Source of the DNA: Dehalococcoides mccartyi
Lineage (GTDB): Bacteria; Chloroflexota; Dehalococcoidia; Dehalococcoidales; Dehalococcoidaceae
Assembly: GCF_001889305.1 (NCBI RefSeq)
Contig: NZ_CP013074.1
Location: forward strand, 558,001 to 622,000
DNA length: 64,000 bases
Direction of reading: 5' to 3'
The translations under genes were made by a program, and so were the position numbers. Below the pieces are notes generated by a model. The model did no database searches. It had not been told where the DNA came from and saw nothing but the letters and a program-made list of their open reading frames with translations. Below, in pieces: positions 26,861 to 36,635 of this stretch (positions within the stretch are counted from its first letter, which is position 1; every line of letters starts with the position of its first letter).

Positions 26861-26883
26861 GGGGAGGTGAAAACCTCCCCTTT
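26861..26883. terminator. Bidirectional terminator between DUF1015 gene and pdxT
   Basis: GGGGAGGT (26861-26868), a GAAA loop and ACCTCCCC (26873-26880) form an 8-bp GC-rich stem with T residues on the plus-strand side and A residues on the left. It can terminate both converging genes. Confidence 0.9.
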
Positions 26884-26906
26884 ATGATTTTACCTAAATA
26901 TTTTAA

Positions 26907-27494
26907 TCAGGGCTTATAATCTTTGGCCATCTGGATAAAGTACCGGTGAAAGCGGTTATCCGCAGAGAGTTCGGGGTGGAACGATGTTGCCAGAAGGTTA
27001 TTCTCCCTTACTGCCACTATAATCCCGTCAGGTAGCTTGGCCAGTATGTCAACACCTTTGCCGGTTTTTTCCACTAGAGGGGCGCGGATAAATACTGCAG
27101 GGAAATCCCCGCCTTCCAGCCCTTTTATCTTCAGCATTGCCTCAAAGCTGTCCACCTGCCTGCCGAAGGCATTCCGACGGACAGTTATATCCATAAGTTC
27201 AAGCGTTTTTACCCCGGAGATATCTCCGCTTAGCTCTTTGGCAAGGCAAATCATACCGGCACAGGTACCCCAAACGGGCATGCCGTTACGGGCTAAATCT
27301 TTTACAGGCTTGGCCAGGCCGAATGTGTAAAGGAGCTTGGTTATGGTGGTGCTTTCACCGCCGGGAATAATAAGCCCAGAAAGTTCAGACAGTTCTTCAG
27401 CCTTGCGTACTTCCACCGCTTCCGCTCCCAGCGTGCGCAGCATATGTATATGTTCCCGGAATGCCCCTTGCAGGGCCAGTACACCGATTTTCAT
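26907..27494 (-). CDS. pdxT: Pyridoxal 5'-phosphate synthase glutaminase subunit
   Basis: This 195-residue class I glutamine amidotransferase feeds ammonia to PdxS for PLP synthesis. It starts KIGVLALQGAFREH and has GGEST (46-50), the nucleophile Cys78 in GTCAGM, and the His173/Glu175 pair in FHPELS. The length and motifs match PdxT. The partner pdxS is not in this window. The gene lies downstream of serA on the same strand, separated by a 12-bp inverted repeat. Confidence 0.96.
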   Translation of the reverse strand: MKIGVLALQGAFREHIHMLRTLGAEAVEVRKAEELSELSGLIIPGGESTTITKLLYTFGLAKPVKDLARNGMPVWGTCAGMICLAKELSGDISGVKTLELMDITVRRNAFGRQVDSFEAMLKIKGLEGGDFPAVFIRAPLVEKTGKGVDILAKLPDGIIVAVRENNLLATSFHPELSADNRFHRYFIQMAKDYKP

Positions 27495-27508
27495 TTATTC
27501 CTCAAATA

Positions 27509-27544
27509 GGCAAGGCTACCAGCAATTTAAGCGGTAGCCTTGCC
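27509..27544. terminator. Perfect 12-bp inverted repeat between serA and pdxT
   Basis: GGCAAGGCTACC (27509-27520) and GGTAGCCTTGCC (27533-27544) are perfect complements with a 12-nt loop. On the minus strand only TATTTG follows, so termination of serA may be partial. The pdxT ribosome site (TTGAGGAAT) starts right after the stem. Confidence 0.6.
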
Positions 27545-27569
27545 ATATATTACCACAAACTCTAAAAGA

Positions 27570-29150
27570 CTAGATTTTTACAACTTGGACAGTTTGAACG
27601 TCCTGCAGAGACAGCAGCTGCTGGCGCTGTTTTTCCGGCAGGGGTTCATCCAGAGCCAGTATCATCAGGGCCTGCCCTCTGGCTTTCTGGCGGCTGAGGT
27701 GCATATAGCTTATGTTGATATCTGCATCCCCGGTAATCTTGCCGGCCGCACCTATCAGTCCGGGGCGGTCTATATGGTCTGCAAACAGGAAATAACCGCC
27801 GGTAGGTACAATATCTATCCAGTAATCATTCAATTTCACAATGTGTACATCACCGCGTACCAGACTGCCGGCAACCGTATTGGATTTACCGTTATCGGTA
27901 TCTATGGTGACTGTAATCAGGCTGGAAAAATTCTGGCAGGCTGCTTCTTTTTGTTCGGTTACACCCAGCCCGCGCTGCGCGGCTACGATATCAGCATTGA
28001 CCACGTTTACCCGTTCTTCGCTGATATGTTCAAGTATACCGCCCAGCACCAGGGCCTTCAGGGCGGTGGTGTCATAAGCGGCCAGTTCGCCGCAGTATTT
28101 AATGGTCACATTTTTCATGTGCCCGTCAGTCAGCTGGCTTACCAGGCTGCCCACTGTGCGGGCAACCGGCATGAAAGGACCAACTACCGGCAGGCTTTCG
28201 GCCGAGATATAGGGTGCATTTACGGCGTAGCGGGCAGGGCGGCCTTCAAATACATCTATTACCTGTTTGACTACGTCAGAGGTAGCCAGCTCCTGAGCTT
28301 CGGCAGTGGAAGCACCCAGGTGGGGGGTAACAATAATATTGTCACACTCAAAAAGGCAGCTTTCGGTGCAGGGTTCTTTGGAGAAAACGTCAATAGCGGC
28401 ACCGCCGATACGTTTTTCCTTGATGGCTGCTGCCAGTGCTTCTTCGTCTATGATGCCGCCGCGGGAGGTATTGATAAGGCGGACGGTGGGTTTCATCATC
28501 TCCAGTTCCTTGGGGCCGATAAGTCCCTTGGTCTGGCCGGTCATGGGAACATGCAGGGTGATAAAGTCAGCCTGTTTCAGCAGGTCTTCAAAGGGTACCA
28601 GTTCTACCTGCAGTTTTTTGGCACGTTCCATAGATATAAAGGGGTCATAACCTATAACCCGCATTTCCAAAGCTAAAGCCCTTTTGGCTATCTCAGAGCC
28701 GATATTGCCCAAACCTACAATGCCCAGTGTTTTGCCCTTAAGTTCAGAGCCCACAAATTCATTGCGTTTCCACTGGCCGGATTTCAGGCTGGCGTTGGCT
28801 CTGGGAATATGGCGAGCCATAGACAGCATAAGGGCCAGGGTATGTTCGGTAGCGGAGATAGTGTTGCCGGTGGGGGCATTTACCACGATAATACCGTTAC
28901 CGGTGGCAGCTTTTAAGTCAATATTATCTACGCCCACTCCGGCCCGGCCGATAACCTGCAATTTTTTACCGGCATTGATAATATCAGCGGTGACCTGGGT
29001 CTGGCTGCGTACCAGCAGAGCGTCATATTCACCGATAATATTTACCAATTCCTCCGGTTTAAGGCCGGTCTTTACATCTACCTGTGCAATCTCCTTAAGG
29101 GGTGATAATCCGGTTGCGGAGAGTGCATCGCTTACCAGTACTTTTTTCAT
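27570..29150 (-). CDS. serA: D-3-phosphoglycerate dehydrogenase
   Basis: This 526-residue enzyme oxidises 3-phosphoglycerate, the first step of serine synthesis. It has the two-part D-isomer-specific dehydrogenase fold with NAD motif GIVGLGNIGSEIA (about 143-155), catalytic Arg in INTSRGG and His in PHLGAST, followed by an allosteric substrate-binding domain and a C-terminal ACT domain (about 453-526), which usually senses serine. The class V aminotransferase lies 1 nt upstream, so the pair probably forms a serine-synthesis unit. Confidence 0.97.
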   Translation of the reverse strand: MKKVLVSDALSATGLSPLKEIAQVDVKTGLKPEELVNIIGEYDALLVRSQTQVTADIINAGKKLQVIGRAGVGVDNIDLKAATGNGIIVVNAPTGNTISATEHTLALMLSMARHIPRANASLKSGQWKRNEFVGSELKGKTLGIVGLGNIGSEIAKRALALEMRVIGYDPFISMERAKKLQVELVPFEDLLKQADFITLHVPMTGQTKGLIGPKELEMMKPTVRLINTSRGGIIDEEALAAAIKEKRIGGAAIDVFSKEPCTESCLFECDNIIVTPHLGASTAEAQELATSDVVKQVIDVFEGRPARYAVNAPYISAESLPVVGPFMPVARTVGSLVSQLTDGHMKNVTIKYCGELAAYDTTALKALVLGGILEHISEERVNVVNADIVAAQRGLGVTEQKEAACQNFSSLITVTIDTDNGKSNTVAGSLVRGDVHIVKLNDYWIDIVPTGGYFLFADHIDRPGLIGAAGKITGDADINISYMHLSRQKARGQALMILALDEPLPEKQRQQLLSLQDVQTVQVVKI

Positions 29151-29151
29151 T

Positions 29152-30240
29152 TTAACTCCTGAAACCTGCCTTGGGCAGGGCTGATTTAAGATTATCCAGT
29201 GTAACTTTGATATCGTTTTCGGTTACCCAACCCAGATGACCTATACGGAAAATCTTGCCTTCCAGAGGGCCTTGTCCGCCGGCCAGCACGGTGTTGTATT
29301 CTTCGCGCATTACCTTTAAGAGCTTCTTGGGGTCAAGCCCCTCGGTAGCCAAAACCGCAGTAACGGTGTTGGATGCATATTTTTCTTCGGCAAGCAGGGT
29401 CAAACCCAGCTCTTTGACACCCTTGCGGGTAAAGTCAGCAATTTTCTGGTGGCGTTTGAAGATATTCTGCATACCTTCTTTTTCCATCATAATCAAAGCT
29501 TTGTGCAAAGCTACAATAACTGAAACGCAGGGTGTCCAAGGTGTCTGCCCTTTCTCAATACTGGCTTTGTGTTTAGCCAAGTCCCAGTAGAAACGGGGCA
29601 TCTTGGATTCGGCATTGGCTTTCCATGCATCAGGGCTGACAGAAATAAAAGCCAGACCGGGGGGAACCATCCAGCCTTTTTGTGAGCCGGATACAACTAC
29701 GTCACAACCCCATTCGTCAACCGGCAGGTCAATGGAACTGAGGCTGGAAATGGCATCTACCAGCAGCAGTTTGCCGGCGCCTTTTACTACAGCCGCCAAA
29801 GACTTAAGGTCATTGGTGATGCCGGTGGAGGTTTCATTGTGGGTGACCAGCACCGCTTTTATTTCGGGGTGTTCCATCAGAGCCTTTTTGACCAGAGCGG
29901 GATCAGCCGCTTTGCCGTGCTCAAAATTAAGGGCAATTATCTTAGCCCCGAAAATGGAGGCAATCTTGGCAAAGCGTTCGCCGAATACACCTATGGAAAC
30001 GCTTAGTACGGTTTCACCGGGAGATAAAAAGTTGACAGCCGCGGCCTCAAGGCCGCCAGTACCTGAGCCAGTGAGCACCAAGACATCATTCTTTGTCTGG
30101 AAGAAATACTTCAGTTTTTCAGCTACCTCTTTCATGATAGCTGCCATTTCGGGTCCGCGGTGGTTTATCATCTGCTGGCCCATGGCGGTTAAGACTTCTT
30201 CAGGACAGGGGGTAGGTCCGGGGATTCTCAGGTTTTGCAT
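29152..30240 (-). CDS. Class V aminotransferase (alanine-glyoxylate/phosphoserine type)
   Basis: This 362-residue PLP enzyme starts LRIPGPTPCPEEVL, has the glycine-rich LTGSGTGGLEAA (about 56-67), THNETSTG, DAISSLSSIDLPVDEWG, and the PLP lysine in GSQKGWMVPPGLA. This matches the alanine-glyoxylate/serine-pyruvate aminotransferase group. Being 1 nt upstream of serA, it may act as the missing phosphohydroxypyruvate transaminase, since I see no SerC-type gene here. Serine-glyoxylate transamination is the alternative. Confidence 0.85.
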   Translation of the reverse strand: MQNLRIPGPTPCPEEVLTAMGQQMINHRGPEMAAIMKEVAEKLKYFFQTKNDVLVLTGSGTGGLEAAAVNFLSPGETVLSVSIGVFGERFAKIASIFGAKIIALNFEHGKAADPALVKKALMEHPEIKAVLVTHNETSTGITNDLKSLAAVVKGAGKLLLVDAISSLSSIDLPVDEWGCDVVVSGSQKGWMVPPGLAFISVSPDAWKANAESKMPRFYWDLAKHKASIEKGQTPWTPCVSVIVALHKALIMMEKEGMQNIFKRHQKIADFTRKGVKELGLTLLAEEKYASNTVTAVLATEGLDPKKLLKVMREEYNTVLAGGQGPLEGKIFRIGHLGWVTENDIKVTLDNLKSALPKAGFRS

Positions 30241-30299
30241 ACTGGCTCCTTTTCAAATATTACCTTTAGTATATAAAAAATATTGCTTTTAGCAAAATT

Positions 30300-31490
30300 C
30301 TAAACAGCTTTGGAGTAGCGTCTCTTGCCGGCTTTTATTATATCACCGCATTTTACAGTTGTACCGGGGTCTGATATTTTAGCGGAATTTATTTCCACCC
30401 CGCCCTGTTCCAGCAGGCGGCGGGCTTCGCTTTTGCTCTTGGCAAGGTCCGCCTTGATAATAAAATCTATCACGCAGATGCCCTCACCGTTTTCCAGGCG
30501 GCATTCCGGCATATCTTCCGGTATTTCACCCCGCTGCACCACCCGGGTAAACTGGGCATCCGCCTCTTCGGCGGCAGCTGTGCTGTAAAGCTGAGTTATC
30601 AGCTCGCGGGCCAGGCGTTTTTTAAGTACCATGGGGTTTATCAGACCGTTTGCCATCTGGTTTTTAAAATCAGCTATTTCGGTTGCGGGTATGTCGGTCA
30701 CCAGTTCAAAATACTGGAGTATCAGCTCATCCGGGATAGACATACACTTGCCGAATATTTCAGTGGGCTCTTCGGCTACACCGATATAGTTGCCCAGACT
30801 CTTGCTCATTTTGTGGACGCCGTCAGTGCCTACCAGTATAGGTACCATTAGCACCTGCTGGGGTTTCTGCCCCAGCATTTCCTGCAGTTCACGCCCTACC
30901 AGCAAATTAAACTTCTGGTCTGTCCCCCCGAACTCCACGTCAGATTTCACCATGACAGAGTCATAGGCCTGAAGCATGGGGTAGAGCAGTTCGGTTACGC
31001 TGATGGGTTTGCCGACGGCATATCTTTTGGCAAAATCGTCTCTGGCCAGCATCTGGGCTACGGTAAATTTGGAAGAAAGGCGGACTACGTCTTCCAGTTT
31101 AAAGTTACCGTACCATTCGCTTTGCCAGCGGACTTCGGTTTTATCTTTATCTACAATCTTGAAAAACTGCTCCAGATAGGTTTTGGCATTTGCCTTTACC
31201 TGTTCGGCTGAAAGCATGGGGCGGGTGACAGAAGCGCCGGAAGGGTCACCAATCTGGGCGGTCCAGTCTCCCACTATCAAAACTACCTGATGCCCCAAGT
31301 CTTGAAGCTGGCGGAGTTTCCTAAGGGCTACCATGTGTCCCAGATGGATATCTGGCGAACTGGGGTCAAAGCCTTCTTTCAGGCGGAGCTTTTTACCCGA
31401 AAGAAGCAGCTTTTTAAAGTCTTCTTCTACAATTACTTCGGCTACGCCCCGTTTCAAAATCTGGTCTATCCGGTTTTCCGCTTGGTTCAT
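30300..31490 (-). CDS. tyrS: Tyrosyl-tRNA synthetase
   Basis: This 396-residue class I synthetase has a HIGH-type motif (HLGHM, about 48-52), the Tyr-binding YPMLQAYDSV, and KMSKS (about 230-234), followed by a C-terminal S4-like RNA-binding domain (about 335-396, SKSEARRLLEQGGV). It shares a unit with ribF, whose stop lies 6 nt before it. Confidence 0.97.
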   Translation of the reverse strand: MNQAENRIDQILKRGVAEVIVEEDFKKLLLSGKKLRLKEGFDPSSPDIHLGHMVALRKLRQLQDLGHQVVLIVGDWTAQIGDPSGASVTRPMLSAEQVKANAKTYLEQFFKIVDKDKTEVRWQSEWYGNFKLEDVVRLSSKFTVAQMLARDDFAKRYAVGKPISVTELLYPMLQAYDSVMVKSDVEFGGTDQKFNLLVGRELQEMLGQKPQQVLMVPILVGTDGVHKMSKSLGNYIGVAEEPTEIFGKCMSIPDELILQYFELVTDIPATEIADFKNQMANGLINPMVLKKRLARELITQLYSTAAAEEADAQFTRVVQRGEIPEDMPECRLENGEGICVIDFIIKADLAKSKSEARRLLEQGGVEINSAKISDPGTTVKCGDIIKAGKRRYSKAV

Positions 31491-31496
31491 CTGGTA

Positions 31497-32414
31497 TTAC
31501 CTCAGTATATCTCTGGCTTTTGATATATCAGCTGAAATCTGGGTTTTCAGGGCTTCGGCATCTGCGAAGCAGATTTCAGGCCGTAAAAATTCTACAAATT
31601 CCACCTTAAGTACTTGACCCCTTATATCACCTGCAAAATCCAGCAGGTGTACCTCAAGGCGGTGTTCCTCCTGCCCGAAGGTGGGGCATGAGCCTATATT
31701 TGCTACCGCGTTATACTTTTTTTCGCCTAAAAATGCTTTGGCGGCATAAACACCGTCTGCCGGCAAGGCCAGGTAACCGGGCAGGGTAAGGTTGGCGGTC
31801 GGGAAGCCCAGCTTCGTACCCCGGTTTGCCCCGTTTTGAACAGTCCCGCGGAGGTGATAGTTTCTTCCCAGCATCAGACGGGCTTTGCTGACATTGCCGG
31901 AAAGCAGTGCCTGGCGGATGGCAGTAGAGCTGACTATCTGGTTTTCTATAACTACCGGTGATACTACCGAAACGCTGAAGTCCATAATATGGCTAAGCCG
32001 CCTAAGAGCAGTGGCATCTCCAGCCCGGTTTCTGCCCAAAGCAAAATCCGAACCTACCACAATGCCTTTCATATGCAGGTGGTCCAGCAGATAGCCTACA
32101 AAGTCGGTGGCGGAGACAGTGGAGATTTCAGGGGTGAAAGAGAGCATTATTATCTGGTCAAGCCCCATTTGCGAAAGCGCCAGATTGCGTTCTTCCAAAC
32201 TTAGTATCAGTTTAATATCATCCTGCCCAAGCACTTTGCTGGGGTGGTCTTTAAAGGTGATAAGGCAGCTTTGCAGGTTACGTTCTTTGGCCTGTTTTTT
32301 AAGCTCGTTTATAAGGTGCTGATGCCCCAGATGAACACCGTCAAAAACTCCTATGGTAACAAGGGTATTTTGGTCTGAGGAATGGCGGATAATTTCTTCT
32401 TCAAGGAGTGTCAT
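31497..32414 (-). CDS. ribF: Bifunctional riboflavin kinase/FAD synthetase
   Basis: This ~305-residue protein makes FMN and FAD from riboflavin. The N-terminal adenylyltransferase has GVFDGVHLGHQ and the C-terminal kinase has the GTKLGFPTANL motif. I chose the ATG at 32414 (MTLLEEEI...), because the 30 residues upstream of it are hydrophobic-rich without family similarity and an AGAGG element precedes this ATG. The gene is followed after 6 nt by tyrS. Confidence 0.94.
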   Translation of the reverse strand: MTLLEEEIIRHSSDQNTLVTIGVFDGVHLGHQHLINELKKQAKERNLQSCLITFKDHPSKVLGQDDIKLILSLEERNLALSQMGLDQIIMLSFTPEISTVSATDFVGYLLDHLHMKGIVVGSDFALGRNRAGDATALRRLSHIMDFSVSVVSPVVIENQIVSSTAIRQALLSGNVSKARLMLGRNYHLRGTVQNGANRGTKLGFPTANLTLPGYLALPADGVYAAKAFLGEKKYNAVANIGSCPTFGQEEHRLEVHLLDFAGDIRGQVLKVEFVEFLRPEICFADAEALKTQISADISKARDILR

Positions 32415-32656
32415 AAAAGTTGCCAACCTCTTGCTAAATATTTCGTTTAAATATCTGACAAAGAAAAAGGGGCTTTCTGAAATATAAAACCCCTGCCGGA
32501 ACATTACTTTTAAACCTGTTTTATACTAACACAAGGCTATAGGTACGTCAATTTCATTATATATAAGGAAAAGGGGGGCAGATAAAATATTTTCGGGAAA
32601 GAGTACTTTTTCCTTTAAAACAGGCTATTTATATTACATAAAAACTGGTATAATGC

Positions 32657-32685
32657 TTGACAAACTGTGCTTACAGGAGTACCAT
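32657..32685 (+). promoter_or_regulatory. Probable rpoBC promoter
   Basis: TTGACA (32657-32662), 17 bp and TACCAT (32680-32685) point at rpoB, with a start near 32692 and a leader of about 125 nt. A second TATAAT (32649-32654) lies just upstream and could be an alternative -10. Confidence 0.55.
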
Positions 32686-32760
32686 TATTATTTGCAAATT
32701 ATGCCTCCAAAAAAAATGTCAAACCAAAAACAGCGATTTTTTCTTCTAGCCGCATTATTG

Positions 32761-32782
32761 TGCGCTTTCGTTTTTTAGCGCA
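32761..32782 (+). promoter_or_regulatory. Leader hairpin upstream of rpoB
   Basis: TGCGCT (32761-32766) and AGCGCA (32777-32782) pair around a U-rich loop within the rpoB leader. It may be a weak attenuator or RNA-stability element, and the interval 32515-32816 contains no gene. The rpoB ribosome site AAGGAG follows. Confidence 0.4.
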
Positions 32783-32816
32783 ACGACGTCCCTTGAGATT
32801 ATAATAAGGAGCAGAC

Positions 32817-35800
32817 ATGGTATCTATGTTACCTAAGGCCGACGCCGCCACTGGTGTAATCCGCAAATCTTATGCCCAATTACCCGAGGTTGTCAATGTA
32901 CCTAACCTGATAGAGATGCAGCTGCAGTCTTTTGTCTGGTTTCAGGAGGAGGGTCTCCGTGAACTGATTGAGGAGATTTCTCCAATCAAAGACTTTGTGG
33001 GAAACAGGCTGGAACTGGAATTCATCGGCTATGAATTCAGAGAGCCCCGTTTATCCGAGTACGAATGCACCCAGCGTGACCAGACCTACTCTGTGCCCCT
33101 ATATGTAAAAGCCAGGCTGATAGTAAAAACTACCGGTGAAATCAAAGAACCCTTTGATTTGTTCTTCGGGGATATCCCACTTATGACCGCTTTGGGTACA
33201 TTTATTACCAGCGGTACGGAGCGGGTAGTTGTCAGCCAGCTATTGCGTTCACCGGGTGTTTACTTTACCATTTCAGATGACCCGGCCACCGGCCGCCCTC
33301 TCTGCCATACTAACCTTATTCCCAGCAGGGGTGCCTGGCTGGAGTTTGAAACCTCCAACCGGGATGTTATTTCAGTAAAAATTGACGGGCGCCGCAAGAT
33401 TCCCGTCAGTACCCTTCTGAGGGCCATAGGTTATTCTGACGATTTGGATATTTTAAACCTGTTTGAGGTTATTGATAATGACCCCGAACGCCATTATATC
33501 CAGTCCAGCATTGACCGTGATCCGCTTATAAAGGATGAAATAAGTGCCCTTATTGATATTTACAGCCGTTTGCGCCCCGGTGATCCGCCCAATGCGGACA
33601 ACGCCCGCAAACTTATTAACGAAATGTTCTTTGACCCCCAGCACTATGATCTGGGTAAGGTAGGCCGTTACAAGGTTAACCGCCGTCTGGAATTGCCGGC
33701 CCGTGAGGTTGGTGAAAACCGTGCCCTTACCCGTGAGGACATAGTAGCCATTATCCAGCGGATTATCATGGTCAATAACGGACAGGATACTCCGGATGAT
33801 ATTGACCATTTGGGCAACCGCAGAATCCGCACTGTGGGTGAACTTGTTCAGAACCAGTTCCGCATAGGTCTGGTACGTTTGGAGAGAGTTGCCCGTGAGA
33901 GAATGAGCATTGTCAATCTGGAAATGGTTACTCCCAGTGCCTTGGTTAATATCCGCCCGGTGGTTTCAGCTGTTAAAGAGTTTTTTGGTGGTTCACAGCT
34001 TTCCCAGTTTATGGACCAGACTAACCCTCTGGCTGAAATAACCAACAAACGCCGTCTGTCCGCCATGGGGCCCGGCGGTCTTTCCCGCGAAAGAGCCGGC
34101 TTTGACGTTCGTGACGTTCATTACTCTCATTACGGGCGTATCTGCCCCATTGAGACGCCTGAAGGCCCGAATATTGGTCTTATCGGTTCTCTGGCTACTT
34201 ATAGCCGGATTAACCGCTACGGCTTTGTGGAAACTCCCTACCGCAAGGTTTATTCCAAACTGAAAAATAGTGATAAAAAACTGGTTGGTCTTAAACTGAA
34301 GACCGAAGTCAGTGAAAAAGGCAAGGTTCTTGCGGCTGCCGGTACTATCATTACCGAAGACAGCTTTAAGCTCATTTCAAAGCTGCCTGAGTGTGATATT
34401 CAGGTTATGCCGTTTGTATCTGCCGAAGTCAAATATATGCCTGCAGACGAAGAAGACCGCTATATTATCGCCCAGGCTAATACCCGTTTGGATGATAAAG
34501 GTTATTTCCTTGATGAAAGGATTGAAGCCCGTCTGGCTGAACGCTATGTAATAGAGCCCCCCGAAAAGATTGATTACATGGATGTTTCACCCAAACAGAT
34601 TTTCAGCGTAGCGGCTTCGCTTATTCCGTTCCTTGAGCATGACGATGCCAACCGCGCCCTTATGGGTGCCAACATGCAACGCCAGGCTGTGCCTCTGCTT
34701 CGGGCAGAAGCCCCCATGGTAGCAACCGGTATGGAACGCGAAGCAGCCAGATACTCCGGTCAGGTTATTTTTGCCAAGCGCGCCGGTGTAGCTACTTCGG
34801 TTACCAGCGAGAAAATAATAATCCGCACCGCTGACGGCGGACATGATGAATATCTGCTCAAGAAATTTGTCCGCACCAATCAGGGTACATGTATAAATCA
34901 GCATGCCGTTATAAATAAAGGACAGAAGATAGAGGCCGGGCAGGTACTGGCTGATAGCTCTGCTACCGAAAACGGCGAACTGGCTCTGGGTCAAAATTGT
35001 GTTGTGGCCTTTATGAGCTGGCAGGGTTTTAACTATGAAGATGCTATTATCCTCAGCGAACGTCTGGTAAGGGAAGACGCCTTTACCTCTATTCATATTA
35101 CCAAGCATGAGCTTGAGGCCCGTGATACCAAACTGGGTGTTGAAGAAATCACCCGTGATATTCCCAACGTAGGTGAAGAAAGCCTGCGCGAACTGGATGA
35201 AGACGGTATTATCCGCATAGGGGCTGAAGTTGGCCCGGATGATATTCTGGTGGGTAAGATCACCCCCAAGGGTGAAACCGAGCTTTCAGCAGAAGAAAAA
35301 CTCCTTCGGGCCATTTTCGGCGAGAAAGCCCGCGAAGTTAAGGACACTTCACTCCGTATGCCTCATGGTGAATGGGGTAAGGTTATAAATGTAAGGGTCT
35401 TCTCCCGTGACAGCGGTGACGACCTGCCTGCCAGAGTGAACAAATGGGTGCAGGTTTGGGTTGCCCAGAAACGCAAGGTTTCAGTGGGTGACAAACTGGC
35501 TGGCCGCCATGGCAACAAGGGTGTTATCTCTATAATTGCCCCGGTAGAGGATATGCCTTATCTGCCTGATGGCACCCCGGTAGATGTGGTTTTGAATCCC
35601 ATCGGCGTACCTTCACGCATGAATCTGGGACAGATTCTGGAAACCCATCTGGGTTGGGCAGGACATCTGCTGGGCTTCAGAGTGGCTACCCCCGTATTTG
35701 ACGGGGCGGATGATACCGCTATTGAAGACGCTTTAGCCCGCTCCTGGCTTTCAACCAAGGCTGGTGCAATAGACATGAGCCCTGAAAACAAACGCCCCAG

Positions 35801-36635
35801 CGCAGATAATGCCAAGGCTATAGAGTGGATAAAACAGCAGGGCTTTGACGGCAAGAAGATATTTGATGAAAAACACCCTGGTCTGGCCAAGGAGGTCAGC
35901 CTTAAGCTTTGGCTTAAGGATATGGGGGTAGATGCTTCTGCTTTAAGCGGGGCTGAACTGGAAAAGAGAGCTTACGAAGTAAGCAGCCAAAACCGCCTGC
36001 CTTCGCCTATTGTGGGTAAATCAGTACTGCGTGACGGCCGCACCGGCGAAACCTTCGACCAGCCGGTAACCGTAGGCAATATGTACATCCTTAAACTTAT
36101 CCACTTAGTGGAAGACAAGGTACATGCCCGTGCAACCGGTCCGTATTCACTTATCAGCCAGCAGCCTCTTGGCGGTAAAGCCCAGTTCGGCGGCCAGCGC
36201 TTTGGTGAAATGGAAGTTTGGGCCATGTACGCGTATGGTACAGCTCATAACCTTCAGGAGATGCTGACTATCAAGTCAGACGATATTGCCGGGCGAGCCA
36301 AGGCTTATGAATCTATTGTAAAGGGGGAGGATGTACTCCAGCCCGGTGTACCCGAATCCTTCAAGGTGCTTGTAAAGGAACTGCAGAGTCTGGGTTTGGC
36401 AGTTGAAGTGATAAATGAAGAAGTTAAAATTGCTCCATCCGAGAAAGTAGCCTCTCTGAATGAAGGAAACCAGCCGGGGAGTGATGATATTTCTGCTGAA
36501 ATACTTCCTGAAACCCTGTATGCAGGCACAGAGGATATAGAAGACTCCATGATGTCGGTAATTGATGCTGACGATCAAGATTTGGCAATGTCATCAAATG
36601 ATGAAGAGGTATCCGAAAACGATGAACGAAGTTAA
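32817..36635 (+). CDS. rpoB: RNA polymerase subunit beta
   Basis: This 1272-residue catalytic subunit contains the expected blocks: the rifampicin-region [28 protein letters not shown]-like stretch ([10 protein letters not shown], about 398-407), [62 protein letters not shown] and the C-terminal [18 protein letters not shown]. The ATG at 32817 follows AAGGAG. It overlaps rpoC by 14 nt, so the subunits are translated in step. Confidence 0.99.
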   Translation: MVSMLPKADAATGVIRKSYAQLPEVVNVPNLIEMQLQSFVWFQEEGLRELIEEISPIKDFVGNRLELEFIGYEFREPRLSEYECTQRDQTYSVPLYVKARLIVKTTGEIKEPFDLFFGDIPLMTALGTFITSGTERVVVSQLLRSPGVYFTISDDPATGRPLCHTNLIPSRGAWLEFETSNRDVISVKIDGRRKIPVSTLLRAIGYSDDLDILNLFEVIDNDPERHYIQSSIDRDPLIKDEISALIDIYSRLRPGDPPNADNARKLINEMFFDPQHYDLGKVGRYKVNRRLELPAREVGENRALTREDIVAIIQRIIMVNNGQDTPDDIDHLGNRRIRTVGELVQNQFRIGLVRLERVARERMSIVNLEMVTPSALVNIRPVVSAVKEFFGGSQLSQFMDQTNPLAEITNKRRLSAMGPGGLSRERAGFDVRDVHYSHYGRICPIETPEGPNIGLIGSLATYSRINRYGFVETPYRKVYSKLKNSDKKLVGLKLKTEVSEKGKVLAAAGTIITEDSFKLISKLPECDIQVMPFVSAEVKYMPADEEDRYIIAQANTRLDDKGYFLDERIEARLAERYVIEPPEKIDYMDVSPKQIFSVAASLIPFLEHDDANRALMGANMQRQAVPLLRAEAPMVATGMEREAARYSGQVIFAKRAGVATSVTSEKIIIRTADGGHDEYLLKKFVRTNQGTCINQHAVINKGQKIEAGQVLADSSATENGELALGQNCVVAFMSWQGFNYEDAIILSERLVREDAFTSIHITKHELEARDTKLGVEEITRDIPNVGEESLRELDEDGIIRIGAEVGPDDILVGKITPKGETELSAEEKLLRAIFGEKAREVKDTSLRMPHGEWGKVINVRVFSRDSGDDLPARVNKWVQVWVAQKRKVSVGDKLAGRHGNKGVISIIAPVEDMPYLPDGTPVDVVLNPIGVPSRMNLGQILETHLGWAGHLLGFRVATPVFDGADDTAIEDALARSWLSTKAGAIDMSPENKRPSADNAKAIEWIKQQGFDGKKIFDEKHPGLAKEVSLKLWLKDMGVDASALSGAELEKRAYEVSSQNRLPSPIVGKSVLRDGRTGETFDQPVTVGNMYILKLIHLVEDKVHARATGPYSLISQQPLGGKAQFGGQRFGEMEVWAMYAYGTAHNLQEMLTIKSDDIAGRAKAYESIVKGEDVLQPGVPESFKVLVKELQSLGLAVEVINEEVKIAPSEKVASLNEGNQPGSDDISAEILPETLYAGTEDIEDSMMSVIDADDQDLAMSSNDEEVSENDERS

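Noticed and set aside
27540-28676. Long plus-strand open frame opposite serA
   Set aside because: It is a shadow of serA, which has complete dehydrogenase and ACT motifs. The opposite frame has no family signature.
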